Of a DNA stretch of 62,025 bases, positions 36,393 through 45,286 are shown piece by piece. Each line of letters starts with the position of its first letter. Position 1 is the stretch's first letter. Source of the stretch: Burkholderia aenigmatica (GTDB taxonomy: Bacteria; Pseudomonadota; Gammaproteobacteria; Burkholderiales; Burkholderiaceae); the NCBI RefSeq assembly GCF_902499175.1, contig NZ_CABVQC010000058.1, positions 1 through 62,025 of the forward strand, read 5' to 3'. The notes under the pieces are model-generated. The model made no database searches, had not been told where the DNA came from, and worked only from the letters and a program-made list of their open reading frames with translations. Position numbers and translations under genes: made by a program.

Positions 36393-36543
36393 GCTCCGCA
36401 CAGATTGTCCGATTGTGAATTTTCCTTTCGAATCTGGAGGTTAGCCACGATAGTACAAGTAAAGCAGGAACAGGGGCGTTGCTCCTCGACGCGAAAAGGT
36501 ATAAAGTCCGCTATCAACAAGGTCACCTTATCCGGACATTACG

Positions 36544-37860
36544 ATGCCGCGCAAGCCCGCAAGCAAAGGCTCAGACAAACAGGTTTCGCTGTTTCAGACA
36601 CCCGAGCCTCCCGACTTGCTGCGCAAGGCGGTCCAGGCGATTCATATCGCACCCAAGTCCGGAAAGATCGGTCTGCAGCAACGCAAGATGTTCAGCTCGC
36701 TGATCAAGAACGCGCTTCGGCAGGAGGCGTTCGAGCCGGGCCGGACGAGCTTCTCGATCTCGATCGCGTCGCTTTCGCACGAGAGCGGGTTGAACAGCAA
36801 CAACACGAAGTACGTGAAGGACACGGTCAACTCGCTGATCAGTACCGTCGTCAACTGGGACTACCTGGCCGCGGATCGCTCGACGGTCTGGAAAGCGTCG
36901 GGCCTGCTTGCCGGCGCGGAGCTCGAGCAATCGGTGCTGAAGTACAGCTTCTCCGACCAGATTCGCAGCGAGTTGCTCAACCCCGAGATCTACGCACTGA
37001 TCGATATGCGGATCGCCCGCGAGTTCCGGCGGTCGCACTCGCTCGCGTTGTGGGAAAACACCGTGCGCTACGAGGGGATCGGCATCACCGCGAAGATCCC
37101 GCTGCCGAAATTTCGCGACCTCATTCTGGGTCAGGACAAGGCGTCGCAGTCGTACAAGGAATACAAGCTGTTCAAGAGCAAGGTCCTGGTGCCGTGCATT
37201 CAGGAGGTGAACGAAGTATCGGATCACACGCTCGAGTTGATCGAACACAAGTCGGGCCGGAGCGTGGAAGCCGTCCAGTTCAAGGTGACGCGCAAGCAGA
37301 GCGCCGATACGGTGGAGGACGGCGACGTCAAGAACGAAGCGCTGGTCGAGGAGGTCGCCAAGTTCGGCATTCCGCGTTCGGAAGCGCGGCGGCTGATTAC
37401 GCAGTACGGCGTGCAGCGCATCAGGGCGGCGATTGCCTATACGCTCAATCGGACTACGAAGAAGAATGCGGCGCCGGTCGACAATGTCGCCGCGTATTTC
37501 CGCAAGGCGCTGACGCACGGCTACACGCTGGCCGACGGACAGGGAACGGAGGCGGCCGCACCGGCGAAAGAGTCCGCGCAGAGCAAGCAGGAGCAGATTC
37601 GCGACAAATATCTGGCGGCGAAGGTCGAGGAAGCCGGCGCGTATTTCCGCGAACTGGAGATCGACGACCAGACCAAGCTGATCGATCGTTACAACGAGAC
37701 GGTGGCGGGCTCGAAGGACCTGACGCTGTCGCCGAAGAAGAAGGCGAGCAAGCTCGCGCAGACCAGCTTTTTCCGATGGCTGGCGCTGGATACGTGGGGC
37801 GAACCGACCTCGGACGACTTGCTGGAATTCCTGCTGAAAAGCAGTCTCGCAGGCAACTGA
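36544..37860 (+). CDS. Rep_3-type replication initiator protein
   Basis: A 438-residue initiator with the paired winged-helix layout of Rep_3/RepB-type iteron-binding proteins. WH1 is at about 40-180 (LQQRKMFSSLIKNALRQEAF, FSISIASLSHESG, LWENTVRYEGIG) and WH2 at about 180-260 (IPLPKFRDLILGQDKASQSYKEYKLFKSKVLVPCIQEVN). The C-terminal 170 residues are Lys/Glu-rich and of unknown role, making it longer than plasmid relatives (about 300). It should bind the upstream iterons to open the origin. ATG at 36544 gives MPRKPASKGSDKQ; no strong Shine-Dalgarno is visible. Confidence 0.9.
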   Translation: MPRKPASKGSDKQVSLFQTPEPPDLLRKAVQAIHIAPKSGKIGLQQRKMFSSLIKNALRQEAFEPGRTSFSISIASLSHESGLNSNNTKYVKDTVNSLISTVVNWDYLAADRSTVWKASGLLAGAELEQSVLKYSFSDQIRSELLNPEIYALIDMRIAREFRRSHSLALWENTVRYEGIGITAKIPLPKFRDLILGQDKASQSYKEYKLFKSKVLVPCIQEVNEVSDHTLELIEHKSGRSVEAVQFKVTRKQSADTVEDGDVKNEALVEEVAKFGIPRSEARRLITQYGVQRIRAAIAYTLNRTTKKNAAPVDNVAAYFRKALTHGYTLADGQGTEAAAPAKESAQSKQEQIRDKYLAAKVEEAGAYFRELEIDDQTKLIDRYNETVAGSKDLTLSPKKKASKLAQTSFFRWLALDTWGEPTSDDLLEFLLKSSLAGN

Positions 37861-37862
37861 AC

Positions 37863-37939
37863 GAGGCCTCGCAGCCGGGTGCGTATCGCGCGCCGGACGT
37901 CGTCGTCCGGCTTCGCGATGCAACGCGGATGCGAGGCCT
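37863..37939. terminator. Nested hairpins between convergent rep and parB
   Basis: An outer stem GAGGCCTCGCA / TGCGAGGCCTT encloses an 8-bp inner stem GCCGGACG / CGTCCGGC (37892-37911, loop TCGT). CTGCTTTT follows on the plus strand. This is likely where rep and parB transcripts end. Confidence 0.65.
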
Positions 37940-37954
37940 TCTGCTTTTGGCGCG

Positions 37955-38986
37955 TTACTGTTGCGTGGCCGCTGCCAGTTCGGCAACGTACGCATCGATG
38001 ACGGTCTTGAGCTTGTCGGCGAGCGCCTCCTGGTGCGATGCGTCGACGCCCTTGAGCTGCAGATCCAGACGCCCGTCCGGGTAGGTCTTCAACTGGCCGA
38101 TCGCGCGCGATTCGAGCGCGAAGTCGTGACGAACGCTGTAACGCGTGCGTCCCGCTTTCTTGCTGCCGTCGCTCTGTGCACGCAGGAAATTCTCGAGATC
38201 ACGAACCGATTTCTTCCGGTCGATCACGGCCGTCAGCAGCCGGTCGGCCGTCGGCTCACCCAGGCGTTCAAAGATCAGCTTCAGGAAGTACGCCGCCTGC
38301 AGGCCGACCACGTCGTTCGCGCTGGCCATCCGTTCCAGGAGCGTGTTCGGGAGCGCGTTGAGCGACAGCGTCTTGCTGATCGACGCCTTGTCCTTGCCGA
38401 TCTTTTCCGCCAGCGTGTTCTGGTCGGAAAAGACCTTCTCGTCGAGGAGACGCTTCCACGCGACCGCATCGTCGAAGATTGTCTGGCGTTCGTGGTCGTG
38501 GTTCGCGCGATACGCGATCGTATAGAGTTGCTCGGGCGTGTGGTCGGTGCGGAACGTGGCGTTGATGGTTTCATCGCCGTTGATGCTCGTCGCGCGGAGC
38601 CGGCGTTGCCCGTCGATCACCACGAGCTTGCCGGGAAACTCCGGGAGCCGCGTCACCTTGATCGGCTCGATCTGCCCTTCCCGTTTCAGCGTCAGGGCGA
38701 GCTCGTGCAGGCTCGACTCCGAGTAGAACACGCGCGGGTTGAACGGGTTCGGGATGCAATCCTTGACCAGCACCTTCTGCGGCGCGCCAAGATCCGACGT
38801 GCCGGCGGGCGTGGCCGCAGCCGGGGCGTTGGCGGGTGCCGTGTCGACGACGGTATTCGGTGTGGCCGCCGGTTCGGGCAGCCGCGTTTCGAGCGCCGCA
38901 TTTTCCTGCGCGAGTCCGCGCAGCAGGCCGGCTGCGAGATGCAGGTTGCCGGTCGGCTTCTTGTCTTTCGAGGTGTCCTTAGCCAT
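37955..38986 (-). CDS. parB: Partition protein ParB
   Basis: A 343-residue ParB. A variable Ala/Pro/Thr-rich N-terminus (1-70) leads to the ParB/Srx-like CTPase domain (NPFNPRVFYSESSLHELALT; REGQIEPIKVT; VIDGQRRLRAT at about 120-130), then an HTH (LAEKIGKDKASISKTLSLN) and a C-terminal dimerisation region. It binds the parS palindromes on the far side of parA and spreads. Its ATG overlaps the parA stop region by 8 bases, implying translational coupling. Confidence 0.93.
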   Translation of the reverse strand: MAKDTSKDKKPTGNLHLAAGLLRGLAQENAALETRLPEPAATPNTVVDTAPANAPAAATPAGTSDLGAPQKVLVKDCIPNPFNPRVFYSESSLHELALTLKREGQIEPIKVTRLPEFPGKLVVIDGQRRLRATSINGDETINATFRTDHTPEQLYTIAYRANHDHERQTIFDDAVAWKRLLDEKVFSDQNTLAEKIGKDKASISKTLSLNALPNTLLERMASANDVVGLQAAYFLKLIFERLGEPTADRLLTAVIDRKKSVRDLENFLRAQSDGSKKAGRTRYSVRHDFALESRAIGQLKTYPDGRLDLQLKGVDASHQEALADKLKTVIDAYVAELAAATQQ

Positions 38987-39674
38987 GGGCGGCTCCGGTA
39001 GCGCGCGTCGACGCGATGTATTGGGCCATTTCCGTGACCAGCTTTTCGATTTCCGCTCGAGCTTCTTTCAGGCCCTTCAGGTACCGATTGTGATGATGGA
39101 TCGTGGTGCCGAGCGCAAACGTCTGACGGTAGACCTCGCGTTGCGCGATCTGGCTGTCGAGCAGATGTTCCCCTATTTCTTCTGCCCTTAGAATCTTTAA
39201 AATTTCTTCACGCATTTTAGTTTTTCCATTAACACTATTCAGCATTAATGCAGAAGAAAGATTTGGGTTACGAACGGAGCGCATCGACTCGATCATGCGG
39301 ATCATCGCGACGGTGCTGTAGAGATCGGCCGGCGACGGCGACAGCGGCACGAGGCAGAAATCGGCGACTTCGAGCACGGATGCAATTCGCGGATCTTCGA
39401 GGTTGCCGGGACAGTCGACGACGATCACGTCGAAGTTCGCGTCCTGCTTCTTGATCTCGCCGCCGATGCCGCGACCGGCAGGGGCCAGCGAAAGGACCGT
39501 CATCGGCAGCGTGTTCTCGCCGCTCGTCACCCACCGGACGGACGTGCCTTGAGGGTCGGCATCGATCAGGGCGACCTTGTTGCCGCCGGCCTCGAACGCA
39601 GCCGCGATATTGACGGAAATGGTTGTCTTCCCAGTCCCACCTTTTTGATTACTGACGGCGATCTTGAAAGCCAT
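38979..39674 (-). CDS. parA: Partition ATPase ParA (short, type Ib-like)
   Basis: A 231-residue ParA/MinD-type ATPase without the N-terminal HTH of plasmid type Ia ParA. The deviant Walker A is KGGTGKTT (11-18), followed by DADPQGT and VVDCPGN. It drives segregation of ParB-bound parS complexes. Codons for about residues 135-167 (39172-39273) are strikingly AT-rich (roughly 30% GC) inside a GC-rich gene, while the protein stays open and plausible. Start ATG at 39674. Confidence 0.93.
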   Translation of the reverse strand: MAFKIAVSNQKGGTGKTTISVNIAAAFEAGGNKVALIDADPQGTSVRWVTSGENTLPMTVLSLAPAGRGIGGEIKKQDANFDVIVVDCPGNLEDPRIASVLEVADFCLVPLSPSPADLYSTVAMIRMIESMRSVRNPNLSSALMLNSVNGKTKMREEILKILRAEEIGEHLLDSQIAQREVYRQTFALGTTIHHHNRYLKGLKEARAEIEKLVTEMAQYIASTRATGAAHG

Positions 39675-39769
39675 TAAATTCCTCCACGGAGTTTTGCGTA
39701 ATATATGCAGTTATTATCAAAATGTCCAGAAAAGCCTTCGATGCGATGCATGTCTTTGTGATCGATGTG

Positions 39770-39785
39770 GTTGTCACGTGACAAG
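39770..39785. promoter_or_regulatory. parS site 1
   Basis: GTTGTCACGTGACAAG, a 15/16 match to the palindrome (last base G); 96 bases upstream of the parA start. Confidence 0.85.
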
Positions 39786-40009
39786 TGGGCCGAATGGCTA
39801 ACGAGGCAGTCGTAGTTGGTAGTCGAGTAAAAATAAAATTGACGATCACACTCGAAAAGGATGGGCAAAGATCGAGAGAAAACTCGGCGGACTTCAACGT
39901 CGATGCCAGAGTAAGCGCGTAGAGATTAGTCGCTCGATCTTCTTTTGCTTCCGACGGAGCTCGCTGTGATTCCAGTAACTTGGTTGCACGGATGCCGTCG
40001 GTAGAGCTG

Positions 40010-40025
40010 GTTGTCACGTGACAAG
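40010..40025. promoter_or_regulatory. parS site 2
   Basis: GTTGTCACGTGACAAG, identical to site 1 including the 3' mismatch; 240 bp from it. Confidence 0.85.
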
Positions 40026-40161
40026 TCTCGGGGATTTGATTCTTCTCGGCGCCATCCGGCACCAGCAAGTCGTTGATTCGATCGCGCTTGCGGATATGGC
40101 GAGAGCATTTCAATGCCCAATATCCGCATTGGGCTTGGCGCGACTACTTCCAGTGAGGCGA

Positions 40162-40177
40162 GTTGTCACGTGACAAT
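40162..40177. promoter_or_regulatory. parS site 3
   Basis: GTTGTCACGTGACAAT, a 15/16 match with the last base T. Confidence 0.85.
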
Positions 40178-40333
40178 CGACTTGGAACGGGAGGCGGTGT
40201 CAGCACTGAGCCACCTCTCAGAAGGAGTTTTTAGTCGAACTCCATTGGGTGCGAACAGGTAGATCGTTAAAGGAGCGGTTTGCCACCATTGGATCGTCGC
40301 GCGGTGCAGTTTACCGGGCGGGTTGGGTGGTGA

Positions 40334-40349
40334 GTTGTCACGTGACAAC
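40334..40349. promoter_or_regulatory. parS site 4 (perfect)
   Basis: GTTGTCACGTGACAAC, the full 16-bp palindrome. Confidence 0.92.
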
Positions 40350-41070
40350 TGGGAAGTTGTATTGGTGAACTTGGGTGTCGAAATGGTACGTGCGCTGCAT
40401 GTCGGTTGGGATACACCTTCGTCTCAGAGTCTGGTTCATCAAGTGGTTTAGGTCCCCTGCGTTCATCGCTGGCTAGCCACATTCCAGTCCCAGCGGAGAC
40501 GTGCCGGTCGGCTTGCTGAACGACACCTCACGATGTGTGTCGCAGATGTTTTGATGTGTCCCCATTTATGACGGGGCTCCAACCCAACTTCGTCGCATCC
40601 GGTGGCCGGCAGGGGAGGGTATGGCTTTGTCACGAGTACCCAGCCTGACGGCCAACGCAGTCAGGCGCTTCTACACAACCGTCGTGTATCCGAGGCCCCG
40701 ATTGACGACAAATTCCAGCACTAAGGGCCATCAGACAACTCAAACGAGCCGGATCGTGGAACATTTTCTAGAAATGCGGTGTTCGTGGAAATCCTTGTCC
40801 AGCAATGGGTTGTGCCATATTCTTCATGTTGTTTCACGCAAAATTGATGAGATCATCCCTGTAAATAGGGGCGTATGATCATTTCGCGTTCCGCGCTCGG
40901 ACGTTTGCGCGAAGACATCAAGAATCGTCTCGTTTGATATGTATTTTGTGGTATTTGAAACAATTTTCTGCTGGCCGGACATCGGAGGCAATTCGAACTG
41001 CCGCAAATCACATACATGACGGCCGGTTTCGAGTTGCTGGTTAGATGTGCCGCGCCAGTGATCATCGCGA

Positions 41071-41086
41071 GTTGTCACGTGACAAC
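41071..41086. promoter_or_regulatory. parS site 5 (perfect)
   Basis: GTTGTCACGTGACAAC, the full palindrome, 737 bp beyond site 4. Confidence 0.92.
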
Positions 41087-41492
41087 GCATGCTCCAGTTG
41101 CACCGTTCGTTGGATTGAAGCGTGCCGCAGGAATCTCGGCACCAAAGAATTTGTGGTCGAGCGTCCGGAGGAAAGTAAGACGACTCGATCGTTGCAGGGG
41201 CGAAACCCTCATCAGCGCATGAGGTCGCTATGAGCCGGCTTGCATGTGGCCGATTGATGCTCGGAGTTCGGGTACACGTTCGACGTCGCGAGACACCCAC
41301 CCATCGCTCGATACTCAATTAGCGATTCCCAGCCGGGCTCCGACCAATCAATCCTGAGTTGGCAAGAAGCGCTCATCCCGCTGCGCTCGACTGACTCACC
41401 CGGATCGATCCCTCACGCGTGAAGCCGATCCACCCAATGTGCGGGTATCACCACGATCGGCTTTTCATCTCTCCGGTACCGTCCCGCGATCG

Positions 41493-42485
41493 TTAAGTCG
41501 CTGCCACCGACAGAACGACGTCCGCCCCGCTCCGCAGGCTATCGATATCTCTCCGCGGCGAATTGCCGAACAACCGGCTGTATTCGCGATTGAACTGGGT
41601 CGGGCTCGCATATCCGACCCGGAACGATGCCGACGCTGCGTCGAGCCGCTCGGACAACATCAGCCGACGTGCTTCGTTGAGCCGCATCCATTTCTGGTAT
41701 TGCAGTGGACTCATGCCGGTGAGCTGACGGAAGTGGTGGTGGAAGGTCGAACTGCTCATCTGAACCTGCGCCGCCAGATCGTCGACTCGCAGCGACTCGT
41801 CGTAATGGGTTCGCAACCACTGGATCGCCCGTGACACCCGGTTGCCCTGACTGCCGGCGGACGCGATTTGACGGAGACGGCCACCCTGGTCGCTCGTCAG
41901 CAGCCGATAGTAGATTTCCCGCTCGACATACGGTGCGAGAACGGTAATGGCGTTCGGGTCATCCAGCAACGTCAGCAACCGGTTCACCGCGTCGTAGAGC
42001 GGTTCGTTCATCTCGCCGACGACGAGGCCGCGCCCTGCGGGAGCTTCCTCTTGATCCGCTGCGACCTGTGCCATCAGTTCGGCCATGACGCGAAAATCAA
42101 GCTTGAGCCCGATGCCGAGAAACGGTCTTTCACGGCTGGCCTCGATGACCTGCGTCGATCCGGGCAAGTCGAGCGACGTGATCAAAAAGCGGTTGGCGTC
42201 GCAGAGATACACGTCCCCACTTTGAATGATCCGCTTCGTGCCTTGAACGACGAGACCGAAGCTCGGCTCGACCATGCAGTCCATCGGTTGCGTTGTCGCT
42301 TCCCTTCGATGGAGGCTCAGGTTCGGAATGGCCGTGGTGAGGTGGTCGACGCCTTCTGTCCACCTGGCGACGCGCTCTGCGAGCGTTTGCCGCAGATCGT
42401 TCTCCCGGCTATGGCTGGTTGAACGGGGGGCTGCAAGGTCGAGCGCAGCGATAGCGGCGTCTGATTGGCCGGGTGCCGGATGCAT
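41493..42485 (-). CDS. AraC-family transcriptional regulator
   Basis: A 330-residue AraC regulator: AraC_N sensor (about 60-215; DCMVEPSFGLVVQGTKRIIQ, RFLITSLDLPGSTQV) and C-terminal double HTH (about 225-320; DDLAAQVQMSSSTFHHHFRQ, then FRVGYASPTQFNREYSRLFG). It is a paralogue of the regulator at 27408-28376. It is the first gene beyond the parS region. The MBL-fold gene lies upstream in the same direction, 124 bases away, and may be a target or unrelated. Start ATG at 42485. Confidence 0.9.
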   Translation of the reverse strand: MHPAPGQSDAAIAALDLAAPRSTSHSRENDLRQTLAERVARWTEGVDHLTTAIPNLSLHRREATTQPMDCMVEPSFGLVVQGTKRIIQSGDVYLCDANRFLITSLDLPGSTQVIEASRERPFLGIGLKLDFRVMAELMAQVAADQEEAPAGRGLVVGEMNEPLYDAVNRLLTLLDDPNAITVLAPYVEREIYYRLLTSDQGGRLRQIASAGSQGNRVSRAIQWLRTHYDESLRVDDLAAQVQMSSSTFHHHFRQLTGMSPLQYQKWMRLNEARRLMLSERLDAASASFRVGYASPTQFNREYSRLFGNSPRRDIDSLRSGADVVLSVAAT

Positions 42486-42609
42486 GACTTCTCTACTCAG
42501 GTGATCGGGTCTATAGGCGGGCCGCCGGCGTGCGGGTACGCCGGCAACGCGCCTCCCGGACTCGCGGCATGACTGCGCGCCCGGGAAAAATGCGCAACGA
42601 CCGGTGGGA

Positions 42610-43734
42610 CTACTTCGTCGCTTGCGACGCGCAAAGCGACCAGCGGCGCGATTTCGTGGCAACGGACGTCACGCGCTCGTCCACCGTGCGCCACCACCGC
42701 TCGCCCCGGTGCGGCGCGTCGAGCGCGAGGCGCTCGCCCATCCTGGGCGTCGACAGCTCGACGCCCCGCACGATTGCCAGCGCCGTGACGCGTTCGAACG
42801 GTTCCTGCCAGCGGTGCATCGCGAGATCGAACGTACCGTTGTGGATCGGAACCAGCCGGCGTCCGCGCAGATCGATGTGCGCCTGCACGGTCTCTTCCGG
42901 CTGCATGTGCACGTAAGGCCATTGCGCATCGTATGCGCCTGTTTCGATCAGCGTGATGTCGAACGGCCCAAGGCGCTCGCCGATCGCCCGGAAACCGTCG
43001 AAGTAGCCCGTGTCGCCGCTGAAGAACACGCGCAAGTCGTCGTCGACGATGACCCAGGACGCCCACAGCGTGCTGTTGCCATCGAACAGGCTGCGCCCGG
43101 AAAAGTGCTGGGCAGGTGTCGCGGTCAGTGTCAGGCCGGCCACGTCGACACTCTGCCACCAGTCGAGCTGACGGACTTTCTTCGCGTCGATGCCCCATTC
43201 GATCAGGCGGTCGCCGACGCCCAGCGTGGTCACGAACACACCGGTGGTTGCCGCGAGCGCGAGCACCGTGTCGCGGTCAAGGTGATCGTAGTGGTCGTGC
43301 GACAGGATCACGCCGCGCAGCGGCGGAAGATCTTCAAGTGCGATCGGCGGCGCATGGAAACGCTTGGGGCCGACGCGCTGAAACGGCGACGCGCGCTCGG
43401 CAAACACCGGATCGGTCAGCCAGAATTCGCCGCGCAGCTTGAGCAGCAGCGTCGAATGGCCAAGCCGGTACAGGCTGCGATCGGGGGCCGCATCGAGTTC
43501 CGCGCGGGTCAATGAATCGATGGGCAGCACGCCCACGGGGACGGTATTGCGTGGCTTGTTGAACAGCATGTTCCAGACGATCCCGAGCGTCTTGCCCAAT
43601 CCCTCGACCGGCCGCGGCGCGACATTGCTGAAGCGCTCGCCATTGTGCTGCGGCGAGCCGCCAGACAGCGCGCGGCCGCGTCGGGCGGCCGCAAAACCCA
43701 GAATGCGATGAATCAAAACGAGAGGCGATGCCAT
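42610..43734 (-). CDS. Metallo-beta-lactamase-fold hydrolase (NAPE-PLD/UlaG-like)
   Basis: A 374-residue MBL-fold protein. The ligand motif SHDHYDHLDRDT (HxHxDH) follows RGVIL, and further metal residues lie in TPAQHFSGRS, FSGDTGYFDGF and a late PIHNGTFDLA. The pattern fits the N-acyl-phosphatidylethanolamine phospholipase D-like branch; the bacterial substrate is unknown. The N-terminal 70 residues (MASPLVLIHRILGFAAARRG) could be a weak membrane-association segment. It is divergent from a TetR gene with two shared operators, so it is probably repressed by that protein. Confidence 0.85.
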   Translation of the reverse strand: MASPLVLIHRILGFAAARRGRALSGGSPQHNGERFSNVAPRPVEGLGKTLGIVWNMLFNKPRNTVPVGVLPIDSLTRAELDAAPDRSLYRLGHSTLLLKLRGEFWLTDPVFAERASPFQRVGPKRFHAPPIALEDLPPLRGVILSHDHYDHLDRDTVLALAATTGVFVTTLGVGDRLIEWGIDAKKVRQLDWWQSVDVAGLTLTATPAQHFSGRSLFDGNSTLWASWVIVDDDLRVFFSGDTGYFDGFRAIGERLGPFDITLIETGAYDAQWPYVHMQPEETVQAHIDLRGRRLVPIHNGTFDLAMHRWQEPFERVTALAIVRGVELSTPRMGERLALDAPHRGERWWRTVDERVTSVATKSRRWSLCASQATK

Positions 43735-43757
43735 GTCGGTTCGTCCGGAGAATAAAG

Positions 43758-43773
43758 TACACTGGACAGTGTA
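43758..43773. promoter_or_regulatory. TetR operator 1 in the MBL/TetR divergent promoter
   Basis: The perfect dyad TACACTG-GA-CAGTGTA, 24 bases from the MBL start and 45 from the TetR start. Confidence 0.75.
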
Positions 43774-43791
43774 GTTTATTTTTGGGATAAG

Positions 43792-43807
43792 TAAACTGCC
43801 CGGTGTA
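43792..43807. promoter_or_regulatory. TetR operator 2 in the MBL/TetR divergent promoter
   Basis: TAAACTG-CC-CGGTGTA, a two-mismatch version of operator 1, centred 34 bp away and ending 10 bases before the TetR start codon, so binding should block TetR expression. Confidence 0.65.
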
Positions 43808-43817
43808 AAATTTCTGA

Positions 43818-44471
43818 ATGGATACCAGCACGCCCCCTCAGCGCTTGACCGATCGAAAGCGCGCGGCCATCGTCGACGCGGCCATCGAGGAATTTCTCGC
43901 ATCGGGTTACGACGCGACCAGCATGGACCGCATTGCCGCGCGTGCGGACGTGTCGAAGCGCACGGTCTACAACCATTTCCCGGGCAAGGAAACGTTGTTC
44001 GCCGCGATCCTGCAACAATTGTGGGAGGCGACCCGAACCGGCAGTTCGCCGACCTATCGTGCCGACGTGCCGCTGCGCGAGCAATTGCTTGCGTTGCTGG
44101 ATCGCAAGATGCGCCTGCTCAGCGACGAAGCATTTCTCGCGCTCGCACGCGTCGCGATCGGTGCGGCCATCCATTCGCCGGAACGTGCGCGCGACATGGT
44201 CGAGCGTCTCGGCGAGCGCGAGGAAGACATGACGGCCTGGGTGCGAACGGCCGCGGCGGCCGGACGCCTGGCCGTCACCGATCCGGTGTTTGCCGCGCAT
44301 CAGCTGCACGGTGTCGTGAAGGTATTCGCGTTCTGGCCGCAGATAACGATGGGCCAGCCGCCGCTTGAGGCGGCCGAGCAACGAAAAGTCGCGGAATCCG
44401 CTGCCGACATGTTTCTCGCGTACTACGCGCGACCGGAAGACCGCGACGCATCACGCGGTGAAACGAGCTGA
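43818..44471 (+). CDS. TetR-family transcriptional regulator
   Basis: A 217-residue TetR regulator: HTH at about 15-60 (FLASGYDATSMDRIAARADVSKRTVYNHFPGKETLF), then a helical ligand domain with a TetR_C-type tail (HQLHGVVKVFAFWPQITMG). It is divergent from the MBL-fold gene, with paired operators in the 83-base gap, so it is likely autoregulated. The flavodoxin-like gene follows downstream on the same strand. Start ATG at 43818. Confidence 0.9.
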   Translation: MDTSTPPQRLTDRKRAAIVDAAIEEFLASGYDATSMDRIAARADVSKRTVYNHFPGKETLFAAILQQLWEATRTGSSPTYRADVPLREQLLALLDRKMRLLSDEAFLALARVAIGAAIHSPERARDMVERLGEREEDMTAWVRTAAAAGRLAVTDPVFAAHQLHGVVKVFAFWPQITMGQPPLEAAEQRKVAESAADMFLAYYARPEDRDASRGETS

Positions 44472-44665
44472 TCGTGCATCCGGTCGAACAGGCGCGGATC
44501 GAAACCGGCGCGATGCGCATGATCGATGCGCGCCAGGCACCGACGAGCCGGCAAACCGGCAGATCCGCGAAAGCGAACGCGGAACCGCCGCATATGCAGG
44601 CGGACCATCCAGCGGAAACCGGCGATGCCGCCGGCGCACCTGAAACCGAACGCGAGTGACGACGC

Positions 44666-45157
44666 ATGAAGACGCTGTTGATCGTCTATCACACGATGAC
44701 CGGAGGCACGCAGCAGATGGCCGAAGCGGCTGCCGGCGCGGCGCGCGAGCAACCTGGCGTCGACGTCAGGCTGCAGCGTGCTGACGCGACGAGCGCCGCC
44801 GACGTGCTTGCCGCCGACGCCTACCTGTTCGCAACGCCGGAGAATCTCGCGGCCATGTCCGGGTTGATGAAGGATTTCTTCGACCGCTGCTACTACGCGG
44901 CGCTCGATCGCGTGAACGGCCGCCCATATGCGGTGATGATCTGCGCGGGAAGTGACGGACAGAACGCGTTGCGCCAGATCGACCGGATCGCGACCGGATG
45001 GCGGTTGAAGAACGTGGCGCCGGGCCTGATCGTCTGTACGCACGCGCAGACGCCGGAGCGCATCCTCGCGGCGAAGACGATCGACGGCGATGACCTCGCG
45101 CGCTGCGCCGAACTGGGCGCCGGTCTTGCAGCAGGACTCGCGCTGGGCGTTTTCTGA
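44666..45157 (+). CDS. Flavodoxin-like / NAD(P)H-dependent FMN reductase family protein
   Basis: A 163-residue flavodoxin-fold protein. The phosphate loop YHTMTGGTQQMAEAAA occupies the usual N-terminal position (about 8-23); FATPENLAAMSGLMKDFFDR resembles the flavin-contact loop of WrbA/NADPH-dependent FMN reductases. Probably a cytoplasmic oxidoreductase; partner unknown. It lies 194 bases after the TetR gene and could share its regulation. Start ATG at 44666. Confidence 0.8.
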   Translation: MKTLLIVYHTMTGGTQQMAEAAAGAAREQPGVDVRLQRADATSAADVLAADAYLFATPENLAAMSGLMKDFFDRCYYAALDRVNGRPYAVMICAGSDGQNALRQIDRIATGWRLKNVAPGLIVCTHAQTPERILAAKTIDGDDLARCAELGAGLAAGLALGVF

Positions 45158-45286
45158 TCACCCGCGCCGTGACCGCGACGGCCGGCGGAGCGAGGCCGGG
45201 GCGAAGCAGCACGTTGGTGCACACCACCCGTGCATGCTCGTGCGGCACCGATCCTGCCGGCACCGGATTGGCCGAATGCCGGGCCC

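Larger units (their letters stand above)
33966..36543. other. Replication origin region (iteron-bearing, gene-free)
   Basis: About 2.6 kb without convincing genes; open frames here have neither coding-like third positions nor family features. The right half holds some twenty copies of a 16-bp iteron with a nearly constant TATGGG end, nearly all within 35377-36392, directly upstream of the initiator gene. Three TGTGGAT sequences (35494, 35758, 35801) resemble DnaA boxes. An AT-rich stretch lies at 35620-35672. The left part (33966-35370) holds only one stray iteron. Confidence 0.85.
39675..41492. other. Gene-free partition (centromere) region
   Basis: About 1.8 kb with no convincing gene; the open frames here are interrupted and not coding-like. 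It contains five parS palindromes spread over 1.3 kb. Base composition is lower in GC than the flanking genes. No further repeats or terminators stood out. Confidence 0.75.

Noticed and set aside
40621..41318. Open frames within the parS region
   Set aside because: Short, mixed composition, and they span the parS palindromes; not convincing genes.
44474..44659. A 61-codon plus-strand frame between the TetR and flavodoxin-like genes
   Set aside because: Low-complexity Ala/Arg/Thr sequence without recognisable fold; possible but unsupported.
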